64,000 nucleotides of DNA from Glycomyces tritici (GTDB lineage Bacteria > Actinomycetota > Actinomycetes > Mycobacteriales > Micromonosporaceae), in contig NZ_JAUEMJ010000001.1 of NCBI RefSeq assembly GCF_030403505.1, positions 1 to 64,000 of the forward strand. The letters run 5' to 3'. The first letter of the stretch is position 1. Every line of letters starts with the position of its first letter. A program made the translations under genes and the position numbers. Below are positions 1-7,394 of this stretch, piece after piece. The notes under the pieces are model-generated. The model ran no database searches. It was not told the DNA's origin and saw only the letters and a list, made by a program, of their open reading frames with translations.

Positions 1-12
1 AGCGATGTCCCG
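1..12 (+). repeat. Left terminal inverted repeat of IS5 element
   Basis: AGCGATGTCCCG, exact inverse of 1384-1395. Similarity continues weakly for some bases inward (AG and T positions shared). It may be truncated by the window edge. Confidence 0.5.
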
Positions 13-56
13 TTAGTTGCTCGTGGGTGCGCCCAGGCGCGGCGGTTTCGCGGGTG

Positions 57-827
57 TCAGCCTGTAAGGGTGAGGTTGTGGAGGCGGGCGATGCCGGCCA
101 TTGCCTCGGCGGAGCCCTCGCCACGGAGGCGGCAGTCGCGCAGGACTTTCCAGACTTTCAACTTCGCGAACGTGTGCTCGATCCGGGCGCGGACATGCCG
201 GTGCGACGCGTTGTGCTCTTCCTTCCACCCGACCAGTGGTTCGTCCTTGGATTTGCGCCGGTGCGGAATGACCGCCCTGGTTCCCGGGTAGCCGCCATCA
301 GCGATCACGGTCGCGGTGCGCGTGGCGTGGTCGATACCGGAAGCGGCGAAGGCGATCGAGTCGTTCCGGTTACCCGGTAGCGGCGTCCCGACGGTGACCA
401 CGAGCTGGGTGTCGGCGTGAATCACGACCTGATGGTTCGTGGAGTATCGGTAGTTCTTCGACTTAGCCGCTACGGCGTGGTCCCTGGTGGGGACCAGGGT
501 GCCGTCAACGATGAGGACGGTCTCGGGCGCGAAGCGCTGTCGGGGCCGAAGCGCGAGTTTCGGTGCCAGGTCGTCGATGATCCGATCCGCGGCGGACTTT
601 GAAGTCCCGAACAGCGCCGCGAGCTGGCGCATGGTCAGGTTGGTGCGCCAGTACGCGGCGACCAGCAGGACCCGGTCTTCGAAGGCAAGTCCCCAGGGAC
701 GGCCCTTGAGGGCGGGCTCGGCGCCCTCGGATCGCAACTGCCGCAAGAGCTTGGCGAACTGCCGGGCCGGCAGGCCGCTGAACAGCTCGATCATCGTCTC
801 GTCCGCCGCACTGATCACACTTGCCAC
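57..827 (-). CDS. IS5-family (DDE_Tnp_4 type) transposase
   Basis: Catalyses DNA cutting and strand transfer of its own element. The 256-residue protein has an N-terminal helix-turn-helix (LTMRQLAALFGTSKSAADR region) that selects DNA, followed by a DDE nuclease domain with the first Asp in LIVDGTLVP, the second in VIADGGYPG, and the C-terminal Glu in RARIEHTFAKLK. All three acidic residues are present, so it looks intact. I chose the GTG at 825-827, preceded by AAGGGA; the frame stays open upstream but that part has no family similarity. A second GTG lies nine bases in. It is transcribed away from the gene inside the same inverted repeats. Confidence 0.85.
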   Translation of the reverse strand: MASVISAADETMIELFSGLPARQFAKLLRQLRSEGAEPALKGRPWGLAFEDRVLLVAAYWRTNLTMRQLAALFGTSKSAADRIIDDLAPKLALRPRQRFAPETVLIVDGTLVPTRDHAVAAKSKNYRYSTNHQVVIHADTQLVVTVGTPLPGNRNDSIAFAASGIDHATRTATVIADGGYPGTRAVIPHRRKSKDEPLVGWKEEHNASHRHVRARIEHTFAKLKVWKVLRDCRLRGEGSAEAMAGIARLHNLTLTG

Positions 828-948
828 TCGCCTATGATCCCTTGTGTTCCAACAGCATCCGAGCCGGTCCAGTTGAACCCGATCGTGAAGCGTGCGGGCT
901 CCTACGGGCACCTCGATCGCAGCGTCATCAACGTGCGACCCTTCCTCG

Positions 949-1368
949 GTGAGTACTTTCGACGAAGCCGAGGTCGGCGAGCTGCTCCATCGGCGTGGCT
1001 GGCGGACAGCATTCACCGTTGCCGAGCGGGTCAATCGGTGGGCGCACCTGGTGGCCGACGTCGAACGCGGCTACGGCGACGACATCTACGAGTACGCCAA
1101 CGACCTCTACTGCCGAAACTGGCTCCACGAGGCATGGATCCTGTTGCACGATGATGTCGTCCGACGCTGGACTCCGCAGATCAAGACCCTCGATGACCGC
1201 TTCCGCGCGGCGACGATCGATGACGATGGTCTGGCACTCGACCAGTTCCACAAACTGCCCGACCACGACATGTGGTGGTGGCGTCGCCACCCCCGTATCC
1301 TCACCGGATCTCTAGGTCAGTCCCTTCGCTCCGCCGGCGCCAGAGGCACCGACACGGATGCGGACTGA
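949..1368 (+). CDS. Unknown protein enclosed by the IS5 terminal repeats
   Basis: A 139-residue soluble protein rich in Trp and acidic residues, with an aromatic patch HDMWWWRRHP near the C-terminus and a variable tail. I do not recognise the family. It has no signal peptide or membrane segment. GTG at 949 is the likely start because the recognisably structured part begins there; a GTG at 892 would add 19 residues. Neither has a strong ribosome binding site. It is divergent from the transposase and lies entirely within the inverted repeats, so it may travel with the element, but its role is not evident. Confidence 0.55.
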   Translation: MSTFDEAEVGELLHRRGWRTAFTVAERVNRWAHLVADVERGYGDDIYEYANDLYCRNWLHEAWILLHDDVVRRWTPQIKTLDDRFRAATIDDDGLALDQFHKLPDHDMWWWRRHPRILTGSLGQSLRSAGARGTDTDAD

Positions 1369-1383
1369 CCGACCCCAAGCTTC

Positions 1384-1395
1384 CGGGACATCGCT
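1384..1395 (-). repeat. Right terminal inverted repeat of IS5 element
   Basis: CGGGACATCGCT, the exact inverse of bases 1-12. It lies 15 bases after the stop codon of the enclosed unknown gene and 13 bases before the next start codon. Confidence 0.5.
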
Positions 1396-1407
1396 TAGTG
1401 TGGCCCT

Positions 1408-1977
1408 ATGAGTGATGAAGCGCCGCCCGATGACGGCTTGCACCAGGCGCGCTCCACTCGGCGACGGGTCAAGGTGATCGCGCTGGCCGTCGTAGGGGTC
1501 GTTGTCATGTCCGCAATCGTCTTGGTCTGGCAGCCTTGGCGAAGCGCCTCATGCGTTGATGACGGAGGCCACGTCGTGGATGAGGAGACCGGACTCTGCT
1601 ACATGATTCCGGAGGGCTGGGAGCAAGAGGAGGTCAGCGCCGGGTCAGCGATCGCTTCCGCTGACGGATCCGGCTTGGTCATGTCGACGTCAATCGACGA
1701 TCGGTCAGGCAATGGGGATCTCGATCTGGCCGCTCGCATGCAGGCGGCGCTGTTCTCGGGGAACGGACCCGAACACGAATCGATCCGGGTCGCGTCCGGA
1801 ACCCTAGACGGCCACGCCAGCGCCACCTCTATCTACTCGGACTCCGGGATCTGGTTGATGGCGACCGTCCTCGAACTCGACGGGCGCCTGGTGGCTTTGA
1901 CTTCCGTCTGCTCCGTCGACGAGTCGGAGGCGATCGCTCAAATCGAAGCAGTTCACGAATCCCTGGGAGTTCTGTAA
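1408..1977 (+). CDS. Membrane-anchored extracytoplasmic protein of unknown function
   Basis: 189 residues: a short Arg-rich cytoplasmic N-terminus, one membrane helix at about 22-42 ending in WQPW, and an exported domain of about 145 residues. The exported part contains two early Cys (CVDDGG, GLCYMIPEGW) and one late Cys. The phrase CYMIPEGW and the closing repeat-like beta segments resemble small actinobacterial surface proteins, but no family can be named with confidence. ATG start at 1408 has only a weak ribosome binding site. It lies 13 bases outside the IS end and appears monocistronic. Confidence 0.6.
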   Translation: MSDEAPPDDGLHQARSTRRRVKVIALAVVGVVVMSAIVLVWQPWRSASCVDDGGHVVDEETGLCYMIPEGWEQEEVSAGSAIASADGSGLVMSTSIDDRSGNGDLDLAARMQAALFSGNGPEHESIRVASGTLDGHASATSIYSDSGIWLMATVLELDGRLVALTSVCSVDESEAIAQIEAVHESLGVL

Positions 1978-2003
1978 CGCCAAGTGCCGCTGCAGTACTC
2001 AAA

Positions 2004-2022
2004 GCGTGTCTCAGTTGGCGGG
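2004..2022 (+). repeat. IS-end sequence, copy 1 (flanks the hydrolase/methyltransferase operon)
   Basis: GCGTGTCTCAGTTGGCGGG overlaps the 3' end of the decayed IS5 transposase. Bases 4987-5005 match it at 15 of 19 positions in the same orientation. The two copies flank 2743-4984, which suggests the operon sits between two remnants of the same IS type. Confidence 0.45.
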
Positions 2023-2590
2023 TTTCTTGTAGCAGGTGATTGCTGCTGCGAGGGCGAGGAATGCGGCGAAGTGGTGGCCGTGGCGCTCGCGTCGGGAGCG
2101 GATCTTCGGGATGCCTTGCGCAAGCGGCTCCAGAGCTTGAGAGTCGTGCAGGTTCGCCGCTGAGACGGCCAGGGCCAATGGAAGGCCGTTTCGGTCGGTG
2201 AGGACGTGGATCTTGCTGCCCGTCTTGCCGCGATCGGTCGGGTTGAGGCCTGTCAGCGATCCCCCTCGTTTGGCGCGGAGGCTGGCGGCGTCGACAATTG
2301 CGCGGGACCAGTCGATCTGCCCGGCGGCTCCGATCCGATCGAGTACGGCCCGATGGAGCTTGGCTCACAGACCTGCTTCGGTCCATTCGATGTAGCGCTG
2401 GTGCGCAGTCTGGTGGGAGACGTCGAATGTCGGCGGCAGGTGTCGCCAGGCGCAGCCGGTGGTCAGCACGAACACGATCGCGCAGAAGACCGTCCGGTCC
2501 CGGGCTCGGGCGATCCCACCACCCTGTGCTCGCTTCACCGCCGCAGGGATCAGAGTCTTTGCAGCCCAAGGTGAGGCACCGAGGCAAGTG
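2011..2590 (-). pseudogene. Decayed IS5-family transposase
   Basis: Read leftward, one frame gives an IS5 transposase core (VFCAIVFVLTTGCAWRHLPP, then QIDWSRAIVDAASLRAKRGG, then GSKIHVLTDRNGLPLALAVS) ending in AAITCYKKPAN and a stop at 2011-2013. The frame is broken by a TGA at 2365-2367 in place of the usual Trp after EAGL. After KIRSRRERHG it jumps straight to the last helix, so about 80 residues carrying the rest of the DDE domain, including the Glu, are missing. The element is dead. Confidence 0.8.
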
Positions 2591-2675
2591 GGTCGACAGG
2601 CCGACGCCCCGTGCGGCGAAGGCCGACCCGCATGGCGACGGGATCCTGCATCTTCCGACCGAGCACGAACAGAGC

Positions 2676-2704
2676 TTGACAGTGCTACTTATTTCAGTCA
2701 TGAT
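2676..2704 (+). promoter_or_regulatory. Promoter of the hydrolase operon
   Basis: TTGACA at 2676-2681, a 17-base spacer and CATGAT at 2699-2704, an excellent sigma-70-type match for this GC-rich genome. The next start codon is 38 bases downstream. The promoter lies inside the palindrome at 2680-2721. Confidence 0.75.
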
Positions 2705-2721
2705 TGAAATTAGTAGCACTG
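2680..2721 (+). promoter_or_regulatory. Large palindromic operator
   Basis: Arms CAGTGCTACT (2680-2689) and AGTAGCACTG (2712-2721) are exact inverse copies. Inside them TATTTCA and TGAAATT pair with one mismatch around a central GTCATGAT. The palindrome covers the spacer, -10 box and start point of the promoter, as expected for repression by the GbsR/MarR-type regulator encoded second in the operon. Confidence 0.7.
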
Positions 2722-2742
2722 AAAGGCTCTTGGAGGGCGAGC

Positions 2743-3699
2743 ATGACCTGGCAGACCGAGAAAGTGAGCTTCAACAGCCTTGGCACCCGATGTGCCGGTG
2801 ATCTGTACTTGCCGGAATCGCAGGATCCGGTGCCGGGACTTGTCCTGGGGCACAGCGGTGTGATGGTCAAGGAGGCGCTGGCGGCGTTCGCCCCGTATTT
2901 CGCGCGCGCCGGTTTCGCGGTCCTAGCCATCGACTACCGCACCGTCGGCTCCAGCGACGGCGAACCGCGGGGCCAAGACCACCCGCAACGCCAGGTGGAG
3001 GACTTCCGCAGCGCGATCTCATACCTCCAGACCCGCCCCGAGGTCGACACCGAACGGATCGGCCTGTGGGGCGTGAGCATCGGCGGCTCGATCGCGGTGC
3101 AGGCTGCGGTCCTCGACCGGCGCGCGAGTTGCGTCGTGGTGCAGAGCCCGAGCGTGTGGGACGGCTGGCGCTACCTCGAACGGATGCTCGGCCGCGCCGG
3201 GTTCCGCGCGATGCGCGACCGCTTGGACGCGGACTGGCAGCGCCGTTTCGACGGCGAATCCAGCGCCCGAGTGCCGCATCTGGCACTGGAAGGCGAGAAC
3301 GTCGAGGGCGCACCGAACCTCGCCGAAGAGCTGTTCCCCTCCTATCGCAACGAGAAGACCCTCGATTCCACCGAGCACTTGCTCACGTTCGCGCCCGAGC
3401 ATCTCATCGGCCGCCTGGCGCCCACGCCGCTGCTCATGATCGCCAACGGCGGATGGGACCCCTACCACGCGCTCGACGAAGCGCAGAGCGCCTTCGCTAA
3501 GGCGGGGGAGCCGAAACGCCTCGAAGTGCTGCCGTACGACGTCCTCGGCCTGTACACCGGTCCCGGCCTCGACGAAGCGATGGCCCTGGCCACCGACTGG
3601 TTCGACCAGCACCTGCGTCAGACCCGGCAGGCCACTGCGACGCCGACCCCCACGCGGGAGTCGGCGGCCTTCATCACGAACGGGAGCACCCATGACTAG
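2743..3699 (+). CDS. Alpha/beta hydrolase
   Basis: A 318-residue cytoplasmic serine-hydrolase-fold protein. It has the oxyanion region GHSGVMVK, a nucleophile elbow GVSIGG with Ser at about 112, and a late Asp in NGGWDPYHAL. Where relatives carry the catalytic His (GHFD/HFxxY), this protein reads PYDVLGLYTGP, so the His may be missing or elsewhere. Start at ATG 2743 has a strong GGAGG at 2732-2736; the frame is open earlier only within the operator. The stop overlaps the next gene by 8 bases, so it is the first gene of a three-gene operon. The substrate is unknown. Confidence 0.8.
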   Translation: MTWQTEKVSFNSLGTRCAGDLYLPESQDPVPGLVLGHSGVMVKEALAAFAPYFARAGFAVLAIDYRTVGSSDGEPRGQDHPQRQVEDFRSAISYLQTRPEVDTERIGLWGVSIGGSIAVQAAVLDRRASCVVVQSPSVWDGWRYLERMLGRAGFRAMRDRLDADWQRRFDGESSARVPHLALEGENVEGAPNLAEELFPSYRNEKTLDSTEHLLTFAPEHLIGRLAPTPLLMIANGGWDPYHALDEAQSAFAKAGEPKRLEVLPYDVLGLYTGPGLDEAMALATDWFDQHLRQTRQATATPTPTRESAAFITNGSTHD

Positions 3700-4162
3700 C
3701 CGCGCCGACGATCACGTGCCGGACCAGGACGAGGTCACCGCCTGGGTGGAGAGCGTGGCCGCGTTCAGCACCGAGGAATGGGGACTGCCGCCCATCACCG
3801 GGCGCATTCTCGGCCTGCTGATGATCTGCGATCCCCCCGAACGCTCCGCCGGCCAGATCGCCGACGCGATCCAGGCCAGCCGTGCGTCCTTGACGTCGAA
3901 CATGCGCTTCCTCACCGCCATCGGCCTCGTCCGCAAAGTCCGCGTCCCCGGCGACCGCACCGCGTACTTCCGCATCGAGGACGACGCCTGGCACAAGGTG
4001 ATCCAGCGCAAGCTCGACGGTCTCGGCCGGTTCGGCGCGATCGCCGACCAGGGCCTCGCGCTGACCGGCGCCGACGGACCGGCCGCCGAGCGCATCCACA
4101 ACGCGCAGCGGTCCCTGACCTGGCTGCGCGACATCGCCGACGACCACCCGCTCGAATCCTGA
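3692..4162 (+). CDS. GbsR/MarR-family transcriptional regulator
   Basis: 156 residues with a winged helix-turn-helix: SAGQIADAIQASRASLTSNM is the helix pair, followed by a wing with VRKVRVPGDRTAYFRIED. The C-terminal helices form the dimer interface. It overlaps the hydrolase gene by 8 bases (ATG inside ATGACTAG) with GGGAG upstream. It is likely to bind the 42-bp palindrome before the operon and repress its own transcription; the ligand is unknown, possibly the substrate of the neighbouring enzymes. Confidence 0.85.
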   Translation: MTSRADDHVPDQDEVTAWVESVAAFSTEEWGLPPITGRILGLLMICDPPERSAGQIADAIQASRASLTSNMRFLTAIGLVRKVRVPGDRTAYFRIEDDAWHKVIQRKLDGLGRFGAIADQGLALTGADGPAAERIHNAQRSLTWLRDIADDHPLES

Positions 4163-4171
4163 GGACATTCC

Positions 4172-4984
4172 GTGCAACGAGAACGCCTCGACCTCGCCCC
4201 GATCCAGGAGACGCTGCTGCTCACCCTCTATGCGAGGGCGCTGGACAGCCGCGGTGAGCGTCCCATCCTAGGCGACGAGTGGTCGGCCGACCTGGCCAAC
4301 CGAATCGACTACGACTTCGCGAAACTCGACGTCAAACCCGGCCTCATTTGCGGCACTGCGTTGCGCGCCAAGCGCATCGACGAAGCCGTCGCCAACTTCA
4401 CCGCCTACCACCCGAACGCCGTCGTGATGGATCTCGGCTGCGGACTCGACACCCGCGTCCTCCGCTGCGACCCGCCGCCCGGCGTCACCTGGTACGACGT
4501 CGACTTCCCCGAGATCATCGCGGTTCGCGAGCGCTTGGTGCCGTCCCCGTCCGTCCACATCGGCGCCGACCTCACCGAGACCGGCTGGCACACCGGCCTT
4601 CCCGCGGACCGGCCCGCGATCATCGTCGCCGAAGGCCTATTGCCGTTCATGCCCGGCGATTCCTTCCAACAAATGATCCGGACCTTGACCGCGCACTTCA
4701 CCACCGGTGAACTCGTCCTCAACGGCTACACCAGGTTCGCCGCCTGGGCGATGAAGTACCACCCCACCATCAAGGCCATCGGCATCACCGCCGCCCAGGG
4801 CTTCGATGATCCACGCGAGCCCCAAACCTGGGAAGCCGGGCTGACCTTGGCGGAGGAACTCATGCTGGCCCGCGCCCCCGAAGTCGCCGACTTCCCGCAG
4901 CCGCTGCGCGCCCTCTCGCGGGTCATGGGCCTGAGCACCGGACTCTCCCGGCAAGGAACCCGCATACTCCGCTACCGGTTCTAA
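4172..4984 (+). CDS. SAM-dependent methyltransferase, LCM/TcmP-like
   Basis: 270 residues of the class I methyltransferase fold in the leucine carboxyl methyltransferase-related group that includes polyketide O-methyltransferases such as TcmP. SAM-binding motif VMDLGCGLDTR at about 85-95, then WYDVDFPEII for the ribose-binding acid and IIVAEGLLPF as post-motif. GTG start 4172 with GAGGA ten bases upstream, nine bases after the regulator stop, so third in the operon. The substrate cannot be told; with a hydrolase partner, modification of a small hydrophobic metabolite is a fair guess. Confidence 0.8.
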   Translation: MQRERLDLAPIQETLLLTLYARALDSRGERPILGDEWSADLANRIDYDFAKLDVKPGLICGTALRAKRIDEAVANFTAYHPNAVVMDLGCGLDTRVLRCDPPPGVTWYDVDFPEIIAVRERLVPSPSVHIGADLTETGWHTGLPADRPAIIVAEGLLPFMPGDSFQQMIRTLTAHFTTGELVLNGYTRFAAWAMKYHPTIKAIGITAAQGFDDPREPQTWEAGLTLAEELMLARAPEVADFPQPLRALSRVMGLSTGLSRQGTRILRYRF

Positions 4985-4986
4985 GA

Positions 4987-5005
4987 GCGCGTCTCAGTCG
5001 GTGGA
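4987..5005 (+). repeat. IS-end sequence, copy 2
   Basis: GCGCGTCTCAGTCGGTGGA matches 2004-2022 at 15 of 19 bases in the same orientation and begins three bases after the methyltransferase stop. Sequence beyond it to about 5086 has no convincing coding content. Confidence 0.4.
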
Positions 5006-5086
5006 GCGTTCTGCTCGGCAGAAGTTGCGGTTTCCCGGCAGGACCGTCTCCCGACCGGTGATGCGGGGTGGTGAAGGCCGGTTGCC

Positions 5087-5270
5087 TCACCGGTCGGGTT
5101 TGCGGCGGGGGTGGGCTGTCAGTAGGTCCTCGAGTGCCGCTATCGGTTCAGCGGGATCGGCGGCGAGCACAGCTTGCTGCTCAGCGGCATCAAATTCGCC
5201 GAGGTCGGTGGCGATGAGGTCGGTGTCAAGTGCTTGCAGGGCATCTTGTTCGTGCTCAAGAAATGAGCGA
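5087..5270 (-). pseudogene. Possible 3' fragment of an unidentified gene
   Basis: Minus-strand frame ending at a TGA (5087-5089) reads SFLEHEQDALQALDTDLIA, then TDLGEFDAAEQQAVLAAD, then AALEDLLTAHPRRKPDR. Composition and periodicity look like a real helical protein tail, but there is no start codon or upstream coding region; the frame runs into the terminator of the neighbouring gene. I cannot name the parent. It lies beside an IS end, so truncation by transposition is likely. Confidence 0.35.
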
Positions 5271-5290
5271 GCCTCATATGAGGCTCGCTC
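5265..5290 (-). terminator. 26-bp perfect palindrome, terminator of the beta-propeller gene
   Basis: GAGCGAGCCTCAT followed directly by its exact inverse; 27 bases after the stop codon at 5318 on the minus strand, followed by ATTTCTT. A rho-independent terminator is the simplest reading. Confidence 0.7.
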
Positions 5291-5317
5291 GTCGGTGCCG
5301 CATTGCCGGATGCGCCG

Positions 5318-6295
5318 CTATTGGTGGAAGGCGCCGAGCGGCACCTTCACGATCTTGAATTCGGCATCCGGGTTGCCGATGTTGACGAAGTTCTCGCCGA
5401 AGTTGCCGTCGACCACGTACAGGTTGGAGCGGTACTTGGCGGCCGTGGTCGCCCACTCGGCGCCCACATCGAGTTCCTTGACGATGGTCCCGGTGGTCAG
5501 CGACTTGTTCAGCCTGATCTTGACCACGCCCTCGGGAGTGACGGCGTAGAGCTTCCTCTTGATCAGGACCAGGCCGTCAGGCCCGGGCTCCAGCGAGCCG
5601 CCTTCGATGGCGATCCGCTGCGCGTCGGCCTCTCCCTCGGCATCGGCGTCGATGACATAGAGCGCCCCGCCGGCCTCGTCGGCAGTGAAGGTCTGGCCCA
5701 CGATGAGCTTCTTGCCGCCCTGAGCGGCGACGATGCCGTTGGCGCCGACGTTCTGGGCCTGGGCCCAGTCGCCGCCCAGCTTGACGATTTCCGGAGTGCC
5801 GATCGCACCATCCTTCGCGATCGGCACGCGGATCAGCTGCGCGGCGAGCGAGTCGGTGAACCAGGCCGCGTCATCGGTCACGAACACGTCGTTGACGAAC
5901 TCGCCGATCGCGACATCGGCCAACACATCGCCGGTCTCGATGTCGTAGACGCGAAAGCCCGCCGCCACGCCCGGGAAGAAGCTCGGTCCGCCGCCCGCGA
6001 CCCAGAGCCGATCGAAGCGGTCGACCTTCATGCCGAGCGACCGCTTGTTCGGGCCGGGATCGTCGCCGAAATCGCTGAGCGCCTCGGTTTTGAGGTCGAT
6101 CTGCAGAATGGAGCCGTCGGCTAGCGAGCCGGTGTAGGCGAGGCCCTCGTGAATGGCAATGCCCTCGGGGGAGAACCCGTTCGGGAGATCGATTTCGTCG
6201 AAGTGGTGCGTGGCCGAGGCGGGAGCGGCGAGGAGACCGACGGCTATCGGTACGGCCAAGGCGACCGAAACGACGGATGCGAGCAGGCGTTTCAT
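5318..6295 (-). CDS. Secreted beta-propeller (SMP-30/NHL-like) protein
   Basis: 325 residues with a classic Sec signal peptide (MKRLLASVVSVALAVPIAV...APASA, cleavage about residue 27). The mature part is built of repeated beta-sheet blades: GFSPEGIAIHEGLAYTGSLA, then LGMKVDRFDRLWVAGGG, then FVNDVFVTDDAAWFTDS, then VGANGIVAAQGGKKLIVGQT and SLEPGPDGLVLIKRKLYAV, typical of six-bladed SMP-30/gluconolactonase-like propellers. The ATG at 6295 with GAAGGGA is chosen because the signal peptide starts there. No catalytic metal site can be assigned with confidence. Monocistronic, with its own terminator. Confidence 0.75.
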   Translation of the reverse strand: MKRLLASVVSVALAVPIAVGLLAAPASATHHFDEIDLPNGFSPEGIAIHEGLAYTGSLADGSILQIDLKTEALSDFGDDPGPNKRSLGMKVDRFDRLWVAGGGPSFFPGVAAGFRVYDIETGDVLADVAIGEFVNDVFVTDDAAWFTDSLAAQLIRVPIAKDGAIGTPEIVKLGGDWAQAQNVGANGIVAAQGGKKLIVGQTFTADEAGGALYVIDADAEGEADAQRIAIEGGSLEPGPDGLVLIKRKLYAVTPEGVVKIRLNKSLTTGTIVKELDVGAEWATTAAKYRSNLYVVDGNFGENFVNIGNPDAEFKIVKVPLGAFHQ

Positions 6296-6427
6296 ACTAT
6301 TCCCTTCGATGTGCGAGCGACTCACTGTCGCATTGCGAATCTTGCCATCGAGTGGTCGAGTCATCACGAGAATAGAACTTTGGACAGTCCTCAGGCCTCT
6401 TCGGCGAGGACCTCTGCGATCCTTCGA

Positions 6428-6613
6428 GTGGACTTGCGGACGCTTTCTCTTGCGCAGGAGGAGATACTGCGGAAGCAGGTGATGGCGGCGGTGCTGCGCG
6501 GGGGCATTGCCGACTGGGCCGCGGCGGCGCACTTCGAGGTGTCGACCAAGTCGATCGGGGCCTGGCGGGCTCGCTGGGAGACCGGGGTGCACAAGGGCGT
6601 GTATCGAAAGTGA
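6428..6613 (+). pseudogene. N-terminal remnant of an IS630-like transposase
   Basis: 61 residues from a GTG: VDLRTLSLAQEEILRKQVMA, then AAVLRGGIADWAAAAHFEVS, then TKSIGAWRARWETG. This is the HTH start typical of IS630-family and related transposases (Q/AEAARxFGVSxxSVxxW pattern). It ends after the HTH, with no DDE domain, at a TGA overlapping the region before the MOSC gene. Confidence 0.5.
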
Positions 6614-6642
6614 GTACGCCTCGCCCTTGTAGCCTCATTCGG

Positions 6643-7353
6643 ATGATGATCGAGGTAGGCGTGATCGAACGAATCTGGCGATATCCGATCAAGTCGACAG
6701 GGGGCGAGTTGCTCCGCCAGGCGGAGGTGGAGACGAGGGGCCTTGTCGGCGACCGTCTCTTCGCGGTGCGCGACGCTCAGGGCAAGTTCGGCTCGGGGAA
6801 GAACACTCGTCGCTTCCGCAGGATGCCGGGCCTGCTGCATCTGCGTTCCCGCTACGTGGACGACGCTGGTGTGCCTGAACTGCTGGACCCGCGAGGCGCG
6901 GTGGCACCGGATCCGAGTGCCTACCTTCGTCGCTACCTAGGTCGCGAGGACGTCGAGGTGGCCCGCGAGGGGGCGATCGCTCACTTCGACCAACTGCCTA
7001 TCAGCGTGTTGACCACGGCCACCCTTGACTGGGTGCGTTCGGCGGTACCCGATGTTCCCGTCGATGAGCGACGCTTCCGGCCGAACCTCCTGGTACGCAC
7101 ACCAGCAGGGACCCCTCCGTTCGTGGAGGACGAGTGGTTCGGGAGCAAGGCGCGTATCGGCGACGCCGTGTGCATCGAGTTCGTGCGATCGAGCGAGCGA
7201 TGCGTGATGACCAACGAGGCCCAGCAGGACCTCCCCCACTCCCCGCTGGTGTTGCGGGCCATCTCGAAAGCGCACGACATGCGGTTGGACGGGCTTGCCA
7301 CGGTCGTGTCGCCAGGACAGGTGCGGGCCGGAGACCCCCTTGTTCTGCTCTAG
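6643..7353 (+). CDS. MOSC domain protein
   Basis: About 236 residues. The N-terminal beta-barrel (VIERIWRYPIKSTGGELL, then RGLVGDRLFAVRDAQGKFGSG) precedes a MOSC domain with RFRPNLLV and the conserved Cys in SERCVMTN, the residue thought to carry sulfur. MOSC proteins move sulfur or bind molybdenum cofactor in N-hydroxylated compound reduction; the exact partner is not encoded here. The start is uncertain: ATG 6643 or 6646, or GTG 6661; family proteins begin close to the VIERIWRYP stretch. No strong ribosome binding site is visible. Confidence 0.8.
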   Translation: MMIEVGVIERIWRYPIKSTGGELLRQAEVETRGLVGDRLFAVRDAQGKFGSGKNTRRFRRMPGLLHLRSRYVDDAGVPELLDPRGAVAPDPSAYLRRYLGREDVEVAREGAIAHFDQLPISVLTTATLDWVRSAVPDVPVDERRFRPNLLVRTPAGTPPFVEDEWFGSKARIGDAVCIEFVRSSERCVMTNEAQQDLPHSPLVLRAISKAHDMRLDGLATVVSPGQVRAGDPLVLL

Positions 7354-7394
7354 GGTGCGGCTGAATGCCGCATAGGCCAGGTCCGCGCCCGAAC

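Larger units (their letters stand above)
1..1395 (-). mobile_element. IS5-family insertion element enclosing an extra gene
   Basis: Bases 1-12 (AGCGATGTCCCG) recur as an exact inverted copy at 1384-1395. Between them lie an IS5-type transposase on the minus strand and a complete unknown gene on the plus strand. No inverted copy of this terminus was found nearer the transposase, at 830-890, so the far copy is the best right end. The left repeat starts at the window edge and could extend beyond it; no target duplication can be judged. An IS with a passenger gene is an inference; the alternative is chance similarity of the two ends. Confidence 0.55.
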
